Origin: Anaerolineae bacterium
GTDB taxonomy: Bacteria > Chloroflexota > Anaerolineae > Aggregatilineales > Phototrophicaceae
Length of the DNA stretch: 10,223 bases
NCBI GenBank assembly: GCA_019912905.1
Contig: JAIOHO010000257.1
Location: 1 to 10,223 of the forward strand
Reading direction: 5' to 3'
A model generated the notes under the pieces. It was not told where the DNA came from, searched no databases, and worked only from the letters and a program-made list of their open reading frames with translations. Positions 1 through 5,994 of this stretch are shown piece by piece (the first letter of the stretch is position 1; the number at the start of each line of letters is the position of its first letter). The translations under genes and the position numbers were made by a program.

Positions 1-1
1 C

Positions 2-397
2 GTTGCCGATGTCGAAAATCACCAGCCGCGTCAGCGCCTCGAAGCCGTAGAGTTGCAGGAAAAACGGAAACAGGAAAAACGCCAGATTGGTCACCCCGGC
101 ATTACACAGGAACACGCCCTTTTCCCGGTCGGTCAGCTTCAGCCTACCGGCCACCAGGAAAGCGATGCCCATCTGCGTCAGCGGGATGAGCAGGCCGAGC
201 GCGCTGAGGAAAAATACGTCGGCAGGCAGGGAAGCGTGATACAGCGCCGTAAAGGACACGGCAGGAAGGGTGACGTTCACCACCAGCTTGGAGATGACGC
301 GGCCATCCGGTCGGGTGAAGATGCCCAGGCGTTTGTAGGCAAACCCCAGCGCCAGCGCTAGGAAAAAGGGGAGAAAGTTCAGCAGCAGAGCAGGCAT
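2..397 (-). CDS. AEC-family transporter (auxin efflux carrier-like), N-terminal part, cut by window edge
   Basis: This is the N-terminal 132 residues of an integral membrane permease of the AEC/Mem_trans family, whose members export or carry small organic acids and related solutes. The frame stays open to the window edge, and members are usually about 300 residues, so more than half is missing. Hydrophobic segments lie at about residues 2-20, 36-54, 61-84 and 94-118. The stretch FDIGN at 128-132, and the N-x-T-x-P pattern at 41-45 in the second segment, look typical of the family. The ATG at 397 starts directly with the first hydrophobic segment. No strong Shine-Dalgarno is seen; the nearest G-run is about 19 nt upstream. 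A moderate promoter lies at 439-468. The substrate cannot be told from this fragment. Family assignment is fairly sure; the specific role is unknown. Confidence 0.82.
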   Translation of the reverse strand, partial: MPALLLNFLPFFLALALGFAYKRLGIFTRPDGRVISKLVVNVTLPAVSFTALYHASLPADVFFLSALGLLIPLTQMGIAFLVAGRLKLTDREKGVFLCNAGVTNLAFFLFPFFLQLYGFEALTRLVIFDIGN

Positions 398-438
398 CGA
401 CGTTCGATTTGTGAATCCCCCGTTTGAAATAGGCCGCG

Positions 439-468
439 ACTATAACCGAAATAACACGCAATTGTAAG
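439..468 (-). promoter_or_regulatory. Putative sigma-70 promoter for the AEC transporter
   Basis: Read on the minus strand, a -10 box TATAGT (444-439, 5 of 6 consensus) is preceded by CTTACA (468-463, 4 of 6) with an 18-bp spacer. Transcription would begin near 432, giving a leader of about 35 nt before the ATG at 397. This is a consensus match only. Confidence 0.35.
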
Positions 469-532
469 TTTTCGGTTCCATGCCGTAAGGCGCTTGTCAA
501 CAACACCTTGCATAATCGGAACAAGATTGCCT

Positions 533-563
533 GAACGAAATGCCGCCGGCGGCAGGTTCGTTC
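533..563. repeat. 31-bp near-perfect palindrome
   Basis: The inner core at 541-554 is a perfect 14-bp palindrome, TGCCGCCGGCGGCA. It is flanked by arms GAACGAA (533-539) and TTCGTTC (557-563), offset by a one-nucleotide bulge (A against GG). As RNA it would fold into a stable hairpin with a CCGG loop. It lies about 65 bp upstream of the putative AEC promoter. It could be an operator, a cruciform or part of a structured RNA; the sequence alone does not decide. Confidence 0.55.
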
Positions 564-587
564 GTGTTTATTTCAGGCTCAGGATGT

Positions 588-661
588 GCCGGGTTTTTCC
601 CGGTGGGCACCAGCAGGTTTCAGACCCCTCACGTAAACTGCGCTGGTGCCCATTCCTTTTT
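588..661 (+). terminator. Tandem hairpins followed by a T-tract (terminator-like on the plus strand)
   Basis: A small hairpin CCGGG-TTTTT-CCCGG (589-603) abuts a longer one. The longer one has perfect 11-bp arms TGGGCACCAGC (604-614) and GCTGGTGCCCA (642-652), with further pairing inside the loop (GCAG/TTT against AAACTGC with one bulged G). On the plus strand the long stem is followed by a T-tract at 657-661, like an intrinsic terminator. No plus-strand gene precedes it. On the minus strand it sits just past the TIR gene's stop codon but lacks a U-tract in that direction, so it may be a weak bidirectional terminator or the end of an unannotated plus-strand RNA. Confidence 0.4.
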
Positions 662-670
662 CCCCGCCGC

Positions 671-1669
671 TCACAGCTTCGGTTCCGGCGGGTCCTCGCG
701 CCCCTCATCCGTGCGCAGCGCCTTAAGAATATCGGCAAGAACTGCTGCAAAATCGTTCTGCCAGTTTTTGGCGTTGATGATATGCCGCTCCTGTAACCGG
801 CGGGCCACGTGATTTTCACAATGCCAGATGTAGCCATCCATATCGACTGGGATGATGATAGACACCTTTTCGTTCGACTGTGCGTATAGGCGCTCTTCAA
901 TGCGCAGGGCGGTATTGACTTCGCGGTCTACGCCCAGGCTGTGTAGTGAATTCTCCGAACAACAAACCAGCAGCTTTTCATAATGGTGAATGGCCTGATT
1001 AATCACATCAGCCCAAAAATCTCCACCTTTCAGATTTTCAAAGTCAATATAGGAATTTACACCTCGATCGCGTAATCGTTGATATAACTTTTTCGCAAAG
1101 ATGACATCTTTGTGGCTATAGCTGATAAAGCAGTTGCGAAACTCGATTGCATTCTCGCCAAACAGACCTCTAGTGAATTCAAGAAATTCCTTTGGAACGC
1201 CGCACCCTCGCAAAAACACCTCTGGAATGCTGCCTTTCGATCTATACAAGGTGTCAACGCTTATTACACTCGGAGCGAAGTGTAGTATCTTTTTCAAACC
1301 TCTGACCGCAGAAAGGTCAACATCGGCAAATATTGTATAGTTACATAGTGCTTCTTCAAAATCAGCGCCCTCGATGCTAGCACCCCTTAGAATAGTTCCG
1401 CCTAAATTTGCACGACGAAGATTGGCCTGGGATAAATCTGCTCTGGCTAAATTTGCTCTGACCAAGTAAGTGTCAACAAGGTTGGCTCTGTTCAGATTTG
1501 CATAATGCAAATCAGCTTTCTCCAAGTTACATCCCCTAAGTGATCCATCAAACATCCACCCACGCCTGCGCAGTTCATCTACCGCCTTGAGTGCATCCGC
1601 ATTCGATCCCTCGCGCATCTGCGTGATCAGGCGGTTGAGTTCGCGCTGCTTGTCTTCCGGTTCGGTCAT
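671..1669 (-). CDS. Pentapeptide-repeat protein with C-terminal TIR domain (putative NADase-type effector)
   Basis: The 332-residue protein has three parts. A short helical N-terminus (1-41) is followed by about 16 consecutive pentapeptide repeats at about 42-121 (units such as ADLHY, ANLNR, RANLA), which should form a right-handed beta-helix. A linker (about 128-177) contains RGCGVPKEFLEF, and the TIR domain runs from about 178 to 315. TIR signatures are CFISYSHKD (180-188, strand A/box 1), DFENLKGGDFW (209-219) and the VDREV segment with E250. E250 is at the position expected for the catalytic glutamate of NAD-cleaving TIR domains. Known bacterial TIR proteins often cleave NAD+ in anti-phage defence or act as scaffolds; here the activity is inferred. 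There is no signal peptide, so it is probably cytosolic. The start at 1669 lacks a clear Shine-Dalgarno. The core (about 720-1560) is much AT-richer than the flanking genes. The neighbouring toxin-antitoxin pair fits a defence setting. Confidence 0.85.
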   Translation of the reverse strand: MTEPEDKQRELNRLITQMREGSNADALKAVDELRRRGWMFDGSLRGCNLEKADLHYANLNRANLVDTYLVRANLARADLSQANLRRANLGGTILRGASIEGADFEEALCNYTIFADVDLSAVRGLKKILHFAPSVISVDTLYRSKGSIPEVFLRGCGVPKEFLEFTRGLFGENAIEFRNCFISYSHKDVIFAKKLYQRLRDRGVNSYIDFENLKGGDFWADVINQAIHHYEKLLVCCSENSLHSLGVDREVNTALRIEERLYAQSNEKVSIIIPVDMDGYIWHCENHVARRLQERHIINAKNWQNDFAAVLADILKALRTDEGREDPPEPKL

Positions 1670-1690
1670 GGGCTTGTTGCCATTCTCGCC

Positions 1691-1788
1691 GCCGCAGGCT
1701 GGAAGCCTACGGCAAGATCGCTTCCGGTAAGCCTGCTGAAGCAGGCTGGAACAGCCTCCAGATTCTGGACAGCCCTTTTCAAAGGGCT
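1691..1788. repeat. Cluster of short palindromes between lutB and the TIR gene
   Basis: Five hairpin-forming units lie in 98 bp. They are 1691-1713 (arms GCCGCAGGCT/AGCCTACGGC, one mismatch), 1730-1747 (AGCCTGC-TGAA-GCAGGCT, perfect), 1743-1757 (AGGCTG-GAA-CAGCCT, overlapping the previous one), 1757-1769 (TCCAG-ATT-CTGGA) and 1771-1788 (AGCCCTTT-TC-AAAGGGCT). The word GCAGGCTGGAA occurs twice (1694-1704 and 1741-1751). The overlapping stems 1730-1747 and 1743-1757 are mutually exclusive as RNA. This looks like a REP-like intergenic repeat or a structured leader of the TIR gene. Confidence 0.6.
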
Positions 1789-1802
1789 TGCGAAGCGGAT
1801 CA

Positions 1803-1824
1803 GCCGGGTATTTTAATGCCCGGC
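1803..1824 (-). terminator. Hairpin overlapping the lutB stop codon, possible terminator
   Basis: Arms GCCGGG (1803-1808) and CCCGGC (1819-1824) pair, extended by one wobble and two A-T pairs, around an AT-rich loop. The TAA stop of lutB (1815-1813) lies inside the loop region. There is no U-tract beyond it on the minus strand, so termination would be inefficient. It may instead protect the transcript's 3' end. Confidence 0.35.
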
Positions 1825-3240
1825 GTCACCACCCCGATTCTTGCGCCACCAGTCGTGGAAGGATTCGCTGGCGAAGGGCGGAAAATCACGCGAGTTCGTC
1901 CAGCCATCCAGCGGCGGCGGCAGGCGGTCGACGGTCGTCTGGCCGGTCGCCTCGGTATAGGCCTGGGCCGCCAGGCCGCTGAGCTTCAGGCCCGCCTCGA
2001 ACAGCAGCGGGTGGCTGAAGGCAAAGCCAAAGCCCTTCATGCCCATCTGCCAGACCGGGTCCTGCTCGGCCTGCAAGTCGTGCCGCAGCTTCAGCAGCAT
2101 GTCGGGGATGTGGATGTCCACCGGGCAGGCCGCCTGACACGCTCCGCACAGACTGCTGGCAAACGGCAGCGGCGCGGCATTTTCCTTGCCCATCAGGAGC
2201 GGCGTGAGGACCGCCCCGATCGGGCCAGGGTACACGGTGCCGTAGGCATGGCCGCCGACCTGCTGGTAGACCGGGCAGGTGTTCAGGCACGCCCCACAGC
2301 GGATGCAGGCCAGCGCTTCGGTGTAGTCGCTGGCATAGACATTGCTGCGCCCGTTATCGACCAGGATCAGGTAAAAATGCTCTGGGCCATCGCCTTCGTC
2401 ACCCGCCGGGCCGTTGAACAGGCTGGTGTAGACCGTCATGCGCTGGCCGGTGGAGGCGCGCGGCAGCGTCTGTACCAGGGTGGCGAAATCCTCCCAGGTG
2501 GGCACCACCTTTTCGATGCCGACGATGGCGATATGCACGCGCGGCAGGCTGGTGCTCAGGCGTCCGTTGCCCTCGTTGGTGCAGATGACGACCGTCCCCG
2601 TTTCGGCGATCATGAAGTTGCCGCCGGTGATGCCCAGGTCGGCGTCCAGATACTTCCGGCGCAGCAGGCGCTGGGCGAAGTGGGTCATGGCCTTGGGGTC
2701 CACCGGATCGCCCATCGGCTCCATGCCCAGTTTTTCGACGAACAGGTCGTGCACTTTCTCTTTGGTCATGTGCATGATCGGCGTGACGATGTGGCTGGGG
2801 TGGCTTTCGTCCACCTGCACCACGAATTCGCCCAGGTCGGTTTCCAGCATCTCGACGCCGTGTGCCTTGAGATAGGGTACCAGCGCGGTTTCCTCGGTGA
2901 CCATACTCTTGCTCTTGACGCCGAACCTGAGGTCATGTTCGCGGCAGATGGCCAGCACCTGCCGGTTGACCTCGTCGCCATCCAGCGCCCACAGCACCTG
3001 CCCGCCGCGCCCGGTAATGTTCGTTTCGATCTGTTCCAGCAGGTCGGGCAGATCGGCCAGCGCGCGCAGCTTGGCCCCGCGTCCCTGCTGGCGCAGTGCT
3101 TCGGGGTCGGTGGTTTCGTCCATCGCCGTGATGCGGGCTTTGTCAGCAGAGCGCGTCCCCCGGTCGAGGGCGGTCTTGAGTTGAATGTCTTCCAGAGCAA
3201 TCGTCGCGGATTGTAAAAACTGATTCGCCTTGAGTTCCAT
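1813..3240 (-). CDS. lutB: LutB-family lactate utilisation iron-sulfur protein (LUD domain plus two 4Fe-4S motifs)
   Basis: The protein (475 residues, the usual LutB length) is an electron-carrying subunit of the LutABC L-lactate oxidation complex. The LUD domain covers about 65-300 and includes ITGGNFMIAETGT at 204-216. A ferredoxin-like module follows: CIRCGACLNTCP gives cysteines 312, 315, 318 and 322, and CGACQAACP gives 365, 368 and 372. An alpha-helical C-terminal segment completes it. It acts in the cytoplasm, passing electrons from lactate oxidation towards the respiratory chain, by analogy with Bacillus LutB and E. coli YkgF. The ATG at 3240 has only a weak GAGTGAGA-type ribosome site. 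It begins 11 nt after the PIN toxin stop, suggesting co-transcription. Neither lutA nor lutC is beside it, so this copy is an orphan in the window. Family assignment is secure; whether lactate is the physiological substrate is not shown. Confidence 0.93.
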   Translation of the reverse strand: MELKANQFLQSATIALEDIQLKTALDRGTRSADKARITAMDETTDPEALRQQGRGAKLRALADLPDLLEQIETNITGRGGQVLWALDGDEVNRQVLAICREHDLRFGVKSKSMVTEETALVPYLKAHGVEMLETDLGEFVVQVDESHPSHIVTPIMHMTKEKVHDLFVEKLGMEPMGDPVDPKAMTHFAQRLLRRKYLDADLGITGGNFMIAETGTVVICTNEGNGRLSTSLPRVHIAIVGIEKVVPTWEDFATLVQTLPRASTGQRMTVYTSLFNGPAGDEGDGPEHFYLILVDNGRSNVYASDYTEALACIRCGACLNTCPVYQQVGGHAYGTVYPGPIGAVLTPLLMGKENAAPLPFASSLCGACQAACPVDIHIPDMLLKLRHDLQAEQDPVWQMGMKGFGFAFSHPLLFEAGLKLSGLAAQAYTEATGQTTVDRLPPPLDGWTNSRDFPPFASESFHDWWRKNRGGDAGH

Positions 3241-3251
3241 TACGTCTCACT

Positions 3252-3701
3252 CTAATCGCCTGTATATTCAGGAAAATCCAGGATTGATTTCAGCGTGATG
3301 CCAACAGTTTTGGCTGCGTCAGCCTGGCGGGTATCCATTGTAATCAGCGCAACTCGCAGATTCTCCGCGAGGGCAACATGCACACAATCGTAAACTGGTA
3401 GCTGAGTTTGGACCGCAACCTCCAGGGCGCGAGGCAGCAGACCGGTCGCCGGGTATGTTTGAAGTGGAAACGCACGTAAATCATTCAGCATTCGCAGCGC
3501 GTTTTCAATCGTTTCGTCATGAAAGCGAACCTGCTTCCACAACACATTCGCGCACTCGATCAGGGTAAATTCTGGCACGTGCAACCGGACATCATCAGGC
3601 TGAGTAGCTCGATACAACAAGGTTTGCGCACGTTTGGTTTGGGTCTCTTCGAGCATACCCTGCATGAGGATGGTCGTATCAATCACATAAGATGTGCTCA
3701 A
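3252..3701 (-). CDS. PIN-domain ribonuclease toxin (VapC-like)
   Basis: The 149-residue protein has the full acidic quartet expected of an active PIN nuclease: D8 (in YVIDTT), E49 (in LIEC), D105 (in VYDCVH) and D123 (in TMDTRQ). VapC toxins use these residues to bind Mg2+/Mn2+ and cut tRNA or rRNA when not held by their antitoxin. The only workable start is TTG at 3701, because the first in-frame ATG is residue 13, after D8. That TTG overlaps the antitoxin's TGA stop as TTGA, so translation is probably coupled. The length and catalytic residues look intact. LutB follows by 11 nt on the same strand. The RNA target cannot be read from sequence. It could be a general PIN nuclease, but the paired small upstream gene favours a toxin. 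Confidence 0.88.
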   Translation of the reverse strand: MSTSYVIDTTILMQGMLEETQTKRAQTLLYRATQPDDVRLHVPEFTLIECANVLWKQVRFHDETIENALRMLNDLRAFPLQTYPATGLLPRALEVAVQTQLPVYDCVHVALAENLRVALITMDTRQADAAKTVGITLKSILDFPEYTGD

Positions 3702-3928
3702 CGATCACGATCCTCACGAATCATTTCCAGCACCGAGGGTTGCCCGGGTTTACGCTTGAGGAGATGTCGCCGCATGGATTCGAAGACCTCGTATGGCGGA
3801 CGGTCATCCGGCTGGTTACTCGGCCAGGATTTTAAGCGCCGGTCGATAAGCTGCTGAACCCAATCCTCAAACTCAGCCCTGGTCATATCGCCAATCCGTT
3901 CGCTTGCCATCTTTCGCTTGCCTCTCAT
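3698..3928 (-). CDS. Small antitoxin partner of the PIN toxin
   Basis: This is a 76-residue charged protein directly upstream of the PIN toxin, overlapping it by 4 nt. An N-terminal helical stretch (residues 12-31 of the longer form) is followed by a proline-rich linker and a C-terminal tail ending SVLEMIREDRDR. That tail resembles the toxin-binding ends of small antitoxins next to PIN toxins; no classical AbrB, MazE or RHH fold is evident. There are two candidate starts. The ATG at 3928 has AGGA 4 nt upstream. The ATG at 3910 (70 residues, MASERIG) has GAGG 10 nt upstream. Both are plausible. A 10-nt repeat (GGCAAGCGAA on this strand) around the start codons may be where the complex represses itself. 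Function is inferred mainly from position. Confidence 0.75.
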   Translation of the reverse strand: MRGKRKMASERIGDMTRAEFEDWVQQLIDRRLKSWPSNQPDDRPPYEVFESMRRHLLKRKPGQPSVLEMIREDRDR

Positions 3929-3970
3929 GCAATCCTGCTATAATGGTAGCCACGAACCACCCCGCTTGCC
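3899..3970. repeat. Three copies of an 8-10 nt word around the antitoxin/wHTH divergent promoter
   Basis: TTCGCTTGCC occurs at 3899-3908 and 3913-3922 (14-bp period), and its core CGCTTGCC recurs at 3963-3970. The copies flank the promoter at 3936-3944 and straddle both antitoxin start codons. Three copies of an 8-mer in about 70 bp is unlikely by chance. This is a plausible operator for toxin-antitoxin autoregulation, though the first two copies could be a local duplication. Confidence 0.4.
3936..3944 (+). promoter_or_regulatory. Extended -10 promoter for the FtsK-gamma-like gene
   Basis: The sequence TGCTATAAT is a perfect extended -10 element (TG-n-TATAAT). No good -35 box is found at 17 bp, which is normal for extended -10 promoters. 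Transcription would start near 3951, giving a 34-nt leader before the ATG at 3985. The reverse complement also offers a weak -10 (CATTAT, 3946-3941) that could serve the divergent antitoxin. Confidence 0.55.
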
Positions 3971-3984
3971 AGTGAACAGGTGCT

Positions 3985-4308
3985 ATGGCTCTAAACGTCC
4001 TCACCCACCTTGAAGACCACGATGCCGCGCGCGATTCGCGGGCATTTTACCTGAGCGAATATCTCAGCCGGGCCGAGCGCATCCACCGGGAAACGGCACA
4101 GTTCGACCGCTCCCGCTACCGGGAGGCCGTGCGCGAGGTGCGCCGCCTGCGCGTGGCGTCGGTCAATTTCCTGCGGCGGCATCTCAACCTCGATTTCCCT
4201 CAGGCCGCCCATTTCATCGACCGCATGGAAGCCGACGGCATCATCCGGCGCACCGATTATCGCAGCCGCGATGCGCGCCGGGGCTGGCGCTACGAAGTCG
4301 CTGATTGA
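3985..4308 (+). CDS. Small winged-helix DNA-binding protein resembling a stand-alone FtsK gamma domain
   Basis: This is a 107-residue basic protein. Residues about 46-90, especially VASVNFLRRHLNLDF followed by AAHFIDRMEADGII, follow the pattern of the FtsK/SpoIIIE gamma winged-helix domain, where A-S-x-x-x-L-Q-R-R and A-A-R-x-x-D-x-x-E-x-x-G-I form the recognition helices. In full-length translocases this domain sits at the C-terminus and reads KOPS/SRS sites. Here the motor, membrane and coiled regions are absent and the N-terminal 45 residues are not recognisable. The ATG at 3985 is preceded by CAGG at short spacing and by a good extended -10 promoter. It is divergent from the antitoxin and convergent with the GH51 gene 41 bp away; no terminator hairpin is seen in that gap. 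A role as a small transcription regulator is possible. The fold is likely; the function is unknown. Confidence 0.72.
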   Translation: MALNVLTHLEDHDAARDSRAFYLSEYLSRAERIHRETAQFDRSRYREAVREVRRLRVASVNFLRRHLNLDFPQAAHFIDRMEADGIIRRTDYRSRDARRGWRYEVAD

Positions 4309-4349
4309 CCCACGCCTGCCCCGACAATCCGCGTTGATGCGAAGTTCAC

Positions 4350-5834
4350 CTAAGCAAACTGAATCGTCGCCATGGCGTGCGGCGGCAGTTCGACCCGCCA
4401 GCACCCGGTTCCATCCGCCGTGACCGCAAGCGCCGCCGGTTTGACGCGCTCCGGCTGATCGACGCTGTTGACGGCACGCGGATCATCTGCCGTGAGCACT
4501 TGGGCCGACTCGACCGCCGCCGCATTCGCCAGGAGAGTCACCGATGCGGATTGATCGAAATGGCGGTTGATGAGCGTCACCGCGGTTTTCCCGGCTTTGG
4601 TGGAAGCCGTCGCGGTGACGGCACTGATCTGCTCGCTGCCGGGCATTATGGCCCCCTGCGTCACTTCCACCGGCAGCGCAGTCGCGCCCAGGTGCGGGGT
4701 ATGCAATTGCAGCGCATAGTAGGTCGGCGTCAGGCAGATCGACGGGCCTTCGGTCATCACCGGCGCGTGCAGCACGTTGACGATCTGCGCCAGGTTTGCC
4801 ATCGTCAGCACGTGGCACTGGCGGTGGAAGCCTTCCAGGGCGACCGCGGCGGCCAGCGCATCGCGCAGGGTCCCGGCCTGCTCGTAAGTGATCGGCGAAC
4901 GGTGCTTGTCACCATCCGGCCCCCAGGGACGCGCCTCCGGGTGCCACACGCCCCATTCATCCAGGGCGATCCCGATCGGATGCCGGAGCTTATCCGCATA
5001 AACCGCGATCTGATCCGCCGTGCGGCAGACAAAATCCTCGGTGGCGTGGGCTTCAGCCAGCAGCCCGTAATACTGCGCTTCGCTGAAGTCGATTTCCGGC
5101 CCGCCATGAATCCAGTAGCGGTGAATCGACAGGTGATCCATCAGGTCCAAGTGCCGCTGGTTGGTTTCGAGGAAGCGGCCATTCCAGTCTTCTTCCTGCC
5201 CACAGGCGACCAGTTCCGCCGTCGGATCGACGTGGCGCAGCATGGTGGCGTAGCGGCGATATTCGCGGGCATAGGTCTCGGCATCATAATTGCCGCCGCA
5301 GCCCCAGTTTTCGTTGCCGACGCCCCACAGCCTGACGCCGAACGGTTCGCGAGAGCCATTGGCGGCGCGTTCATCGCCCAGGTCGGTATGGATCGCCGTA
5401 TTGCAGTATTCCAGCCAGTCGCATAACTCCTGCGGCGAGCCGCTGCCCACGTTGCCCGCCAGGTAGGGTTCCGCCCCCAGCATCCGGCACAGCGCCAGAA
5501 ATTCGTGCGTCCCCAGGCTGTTGTCATCCTCGACCTGCAAGCCGCAGGACATCCCCAGGCGGGTCTTGCGCGGGTTCCCGATGCCGTCGCGCCAGTGATA
5601 ATGATCGGCATAACAGCCGCCGGGCCAGCGCAGCAGCGGCACGGGCATGGCCTTGAGCGCATCGACCACGTCCTGCCGGAAACCGCCGTACAAGGGGATG
5701 TCGGTGTCGCTTTGGCCGAGCCACAGGCCGTCATAGCAGCAGCGGCCCAGGTGTTCCGCGAAATGGCCGTACAGCCGGGGAGAAATGGTCCCGATGGGCT
5801 GATTGTGCTGAACAGTAAGAGTCGTCTCAATCAT
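4350..5834 (-). CDS. abfA: Alpha-L-arabinofuranosidase, glycoside hydrolase family 51
   Basis: The enzyme (494 residues from this start; family usually about 500) removes non-reducing alpha-L-arabinofuranosyl groups from arabinan and arabinoxylan fragments. The catalytic (beta/alpha)8 barrel shows the family landmarks: YGHFAEHLGR at 22-31, LLRWPGGCYAD at 67-77, GNENWG at 173-178 with acid/base E175, and ALDEWGVWH at 290-298 with nucleophile E293. These positions nearly equal those of the characterised Geobacillus enzyme (E175/E294), which supports starting at the ATG at 5834. An alternative ATG at 5861 adds nine residues. A ribosome site AAGGA lies about 12 nt before 5834, rather far; none precedes 5861. 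The C-terminal beta-sandwich (about 385-494) ends HAMATIQFA. There is no signal peptide, so it is probably intracellular, acting on imported oligosaccharides. No arabinose operon surrounds it. Confidence 0.93.
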   Translation of the reverse strand: MIETTLTVQHNQPIGTISPRLYGHFAEHLGRCCYDGLWLGQSDTDIPLYGGFRQDVVDALKAMPVPLLRWPGGCYADHYHWRDGIGNPRKTRLGMSCGLQVEDDNSLGTHEFLALCRMLGAEPYLAGNVGSGSPQELCDWLEYCNTAIHTDLGDERAANGSREPFGVRLWGVGNENWGCGGNYDAETYAREYRRYATMLRHVDPTAELVACGQEEDWNGRFLETNQRHLDLMDHLSIHRYWIHGGPEIDFSEAQYYGLLAEAHATEDFVCRTADQIAVYADKLRHPIGIALDEWGVWHPEARPWGPDGDKHRSPITYEQAGTLRDALAAAVALEGFHRQCHVLTMANLAQIVNVLHAPVMTEGPSICLTPTYYALQLHTPHLGATALPVEVTQGAIMPGSEQISAVTATASTKAGKTAVTLINRHFDQSASVTLLANAAAVESAQVLTADDPRAVNSVDQPERVKPAALAVTADGTGCWRVELPPHAMATIQFA

Positions 5835-5885
5835 GAGGTTTAGTGATCCTTCAAGAGCCATCGTTCAAGTTTAATATCAGGCTCG

Positions 5886-5891
5886 ATTATA
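5886..5891 (-). promoter_or_regulatory. -10 box for the GH51 gene
   Basis: A perfect TATAAT lies on the minus strand. A poor -35 (TTTCAA, 5913-5908, 3 of 6) sits 16 bp upstream. Transcription would begin near 5879, giving a leader of about 18 nt to the ATG at 5861 or about 45 nt to the one at 5834. The latter leaves room for the AAGGA ribosome site and favours the shorter protein. Confidence 0.45.
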
Positions 5892-5994
5892 ACCTGCGGA
5901 GAGGCGTTTGAAATGGAGCCACAGGCGCGGTCCCTGCCGACGATCGCGCTTGCATTTGCGGTCATGCTGCCGCATCATTCGCCTAGAGAGTGTG

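Noticed and set aside
1309..1534. Pentapeptide coding repeats considered as a DNA repeat array or CRISPR
   Set aside because: The periodicity (15 nt) comes from A(D/N)LXX protein repeats with varied codons; there are no constant repeats with unique spacers.
1816..3216. 466-codon open frame antisense to lutB
   Set aside because: It mirrors a secure LutB coding sequence in GC-rich DNA; its translation is rich in H, R, Q and V with no recognisable motif.
3241..3275. Separate promoter for lutB in the toxin's 3' end
   Set aside because: The best -10-like word (TATACA, 4 of 6) lacks a -35 partner, so it is too weak to call.
4377..5426. 349-codon open frame antisense to the GH51 gene
   Set aside because: The minus strand encodes clear GH51 catalytic motifs; the plus frame is Arg/His-rich without family features.
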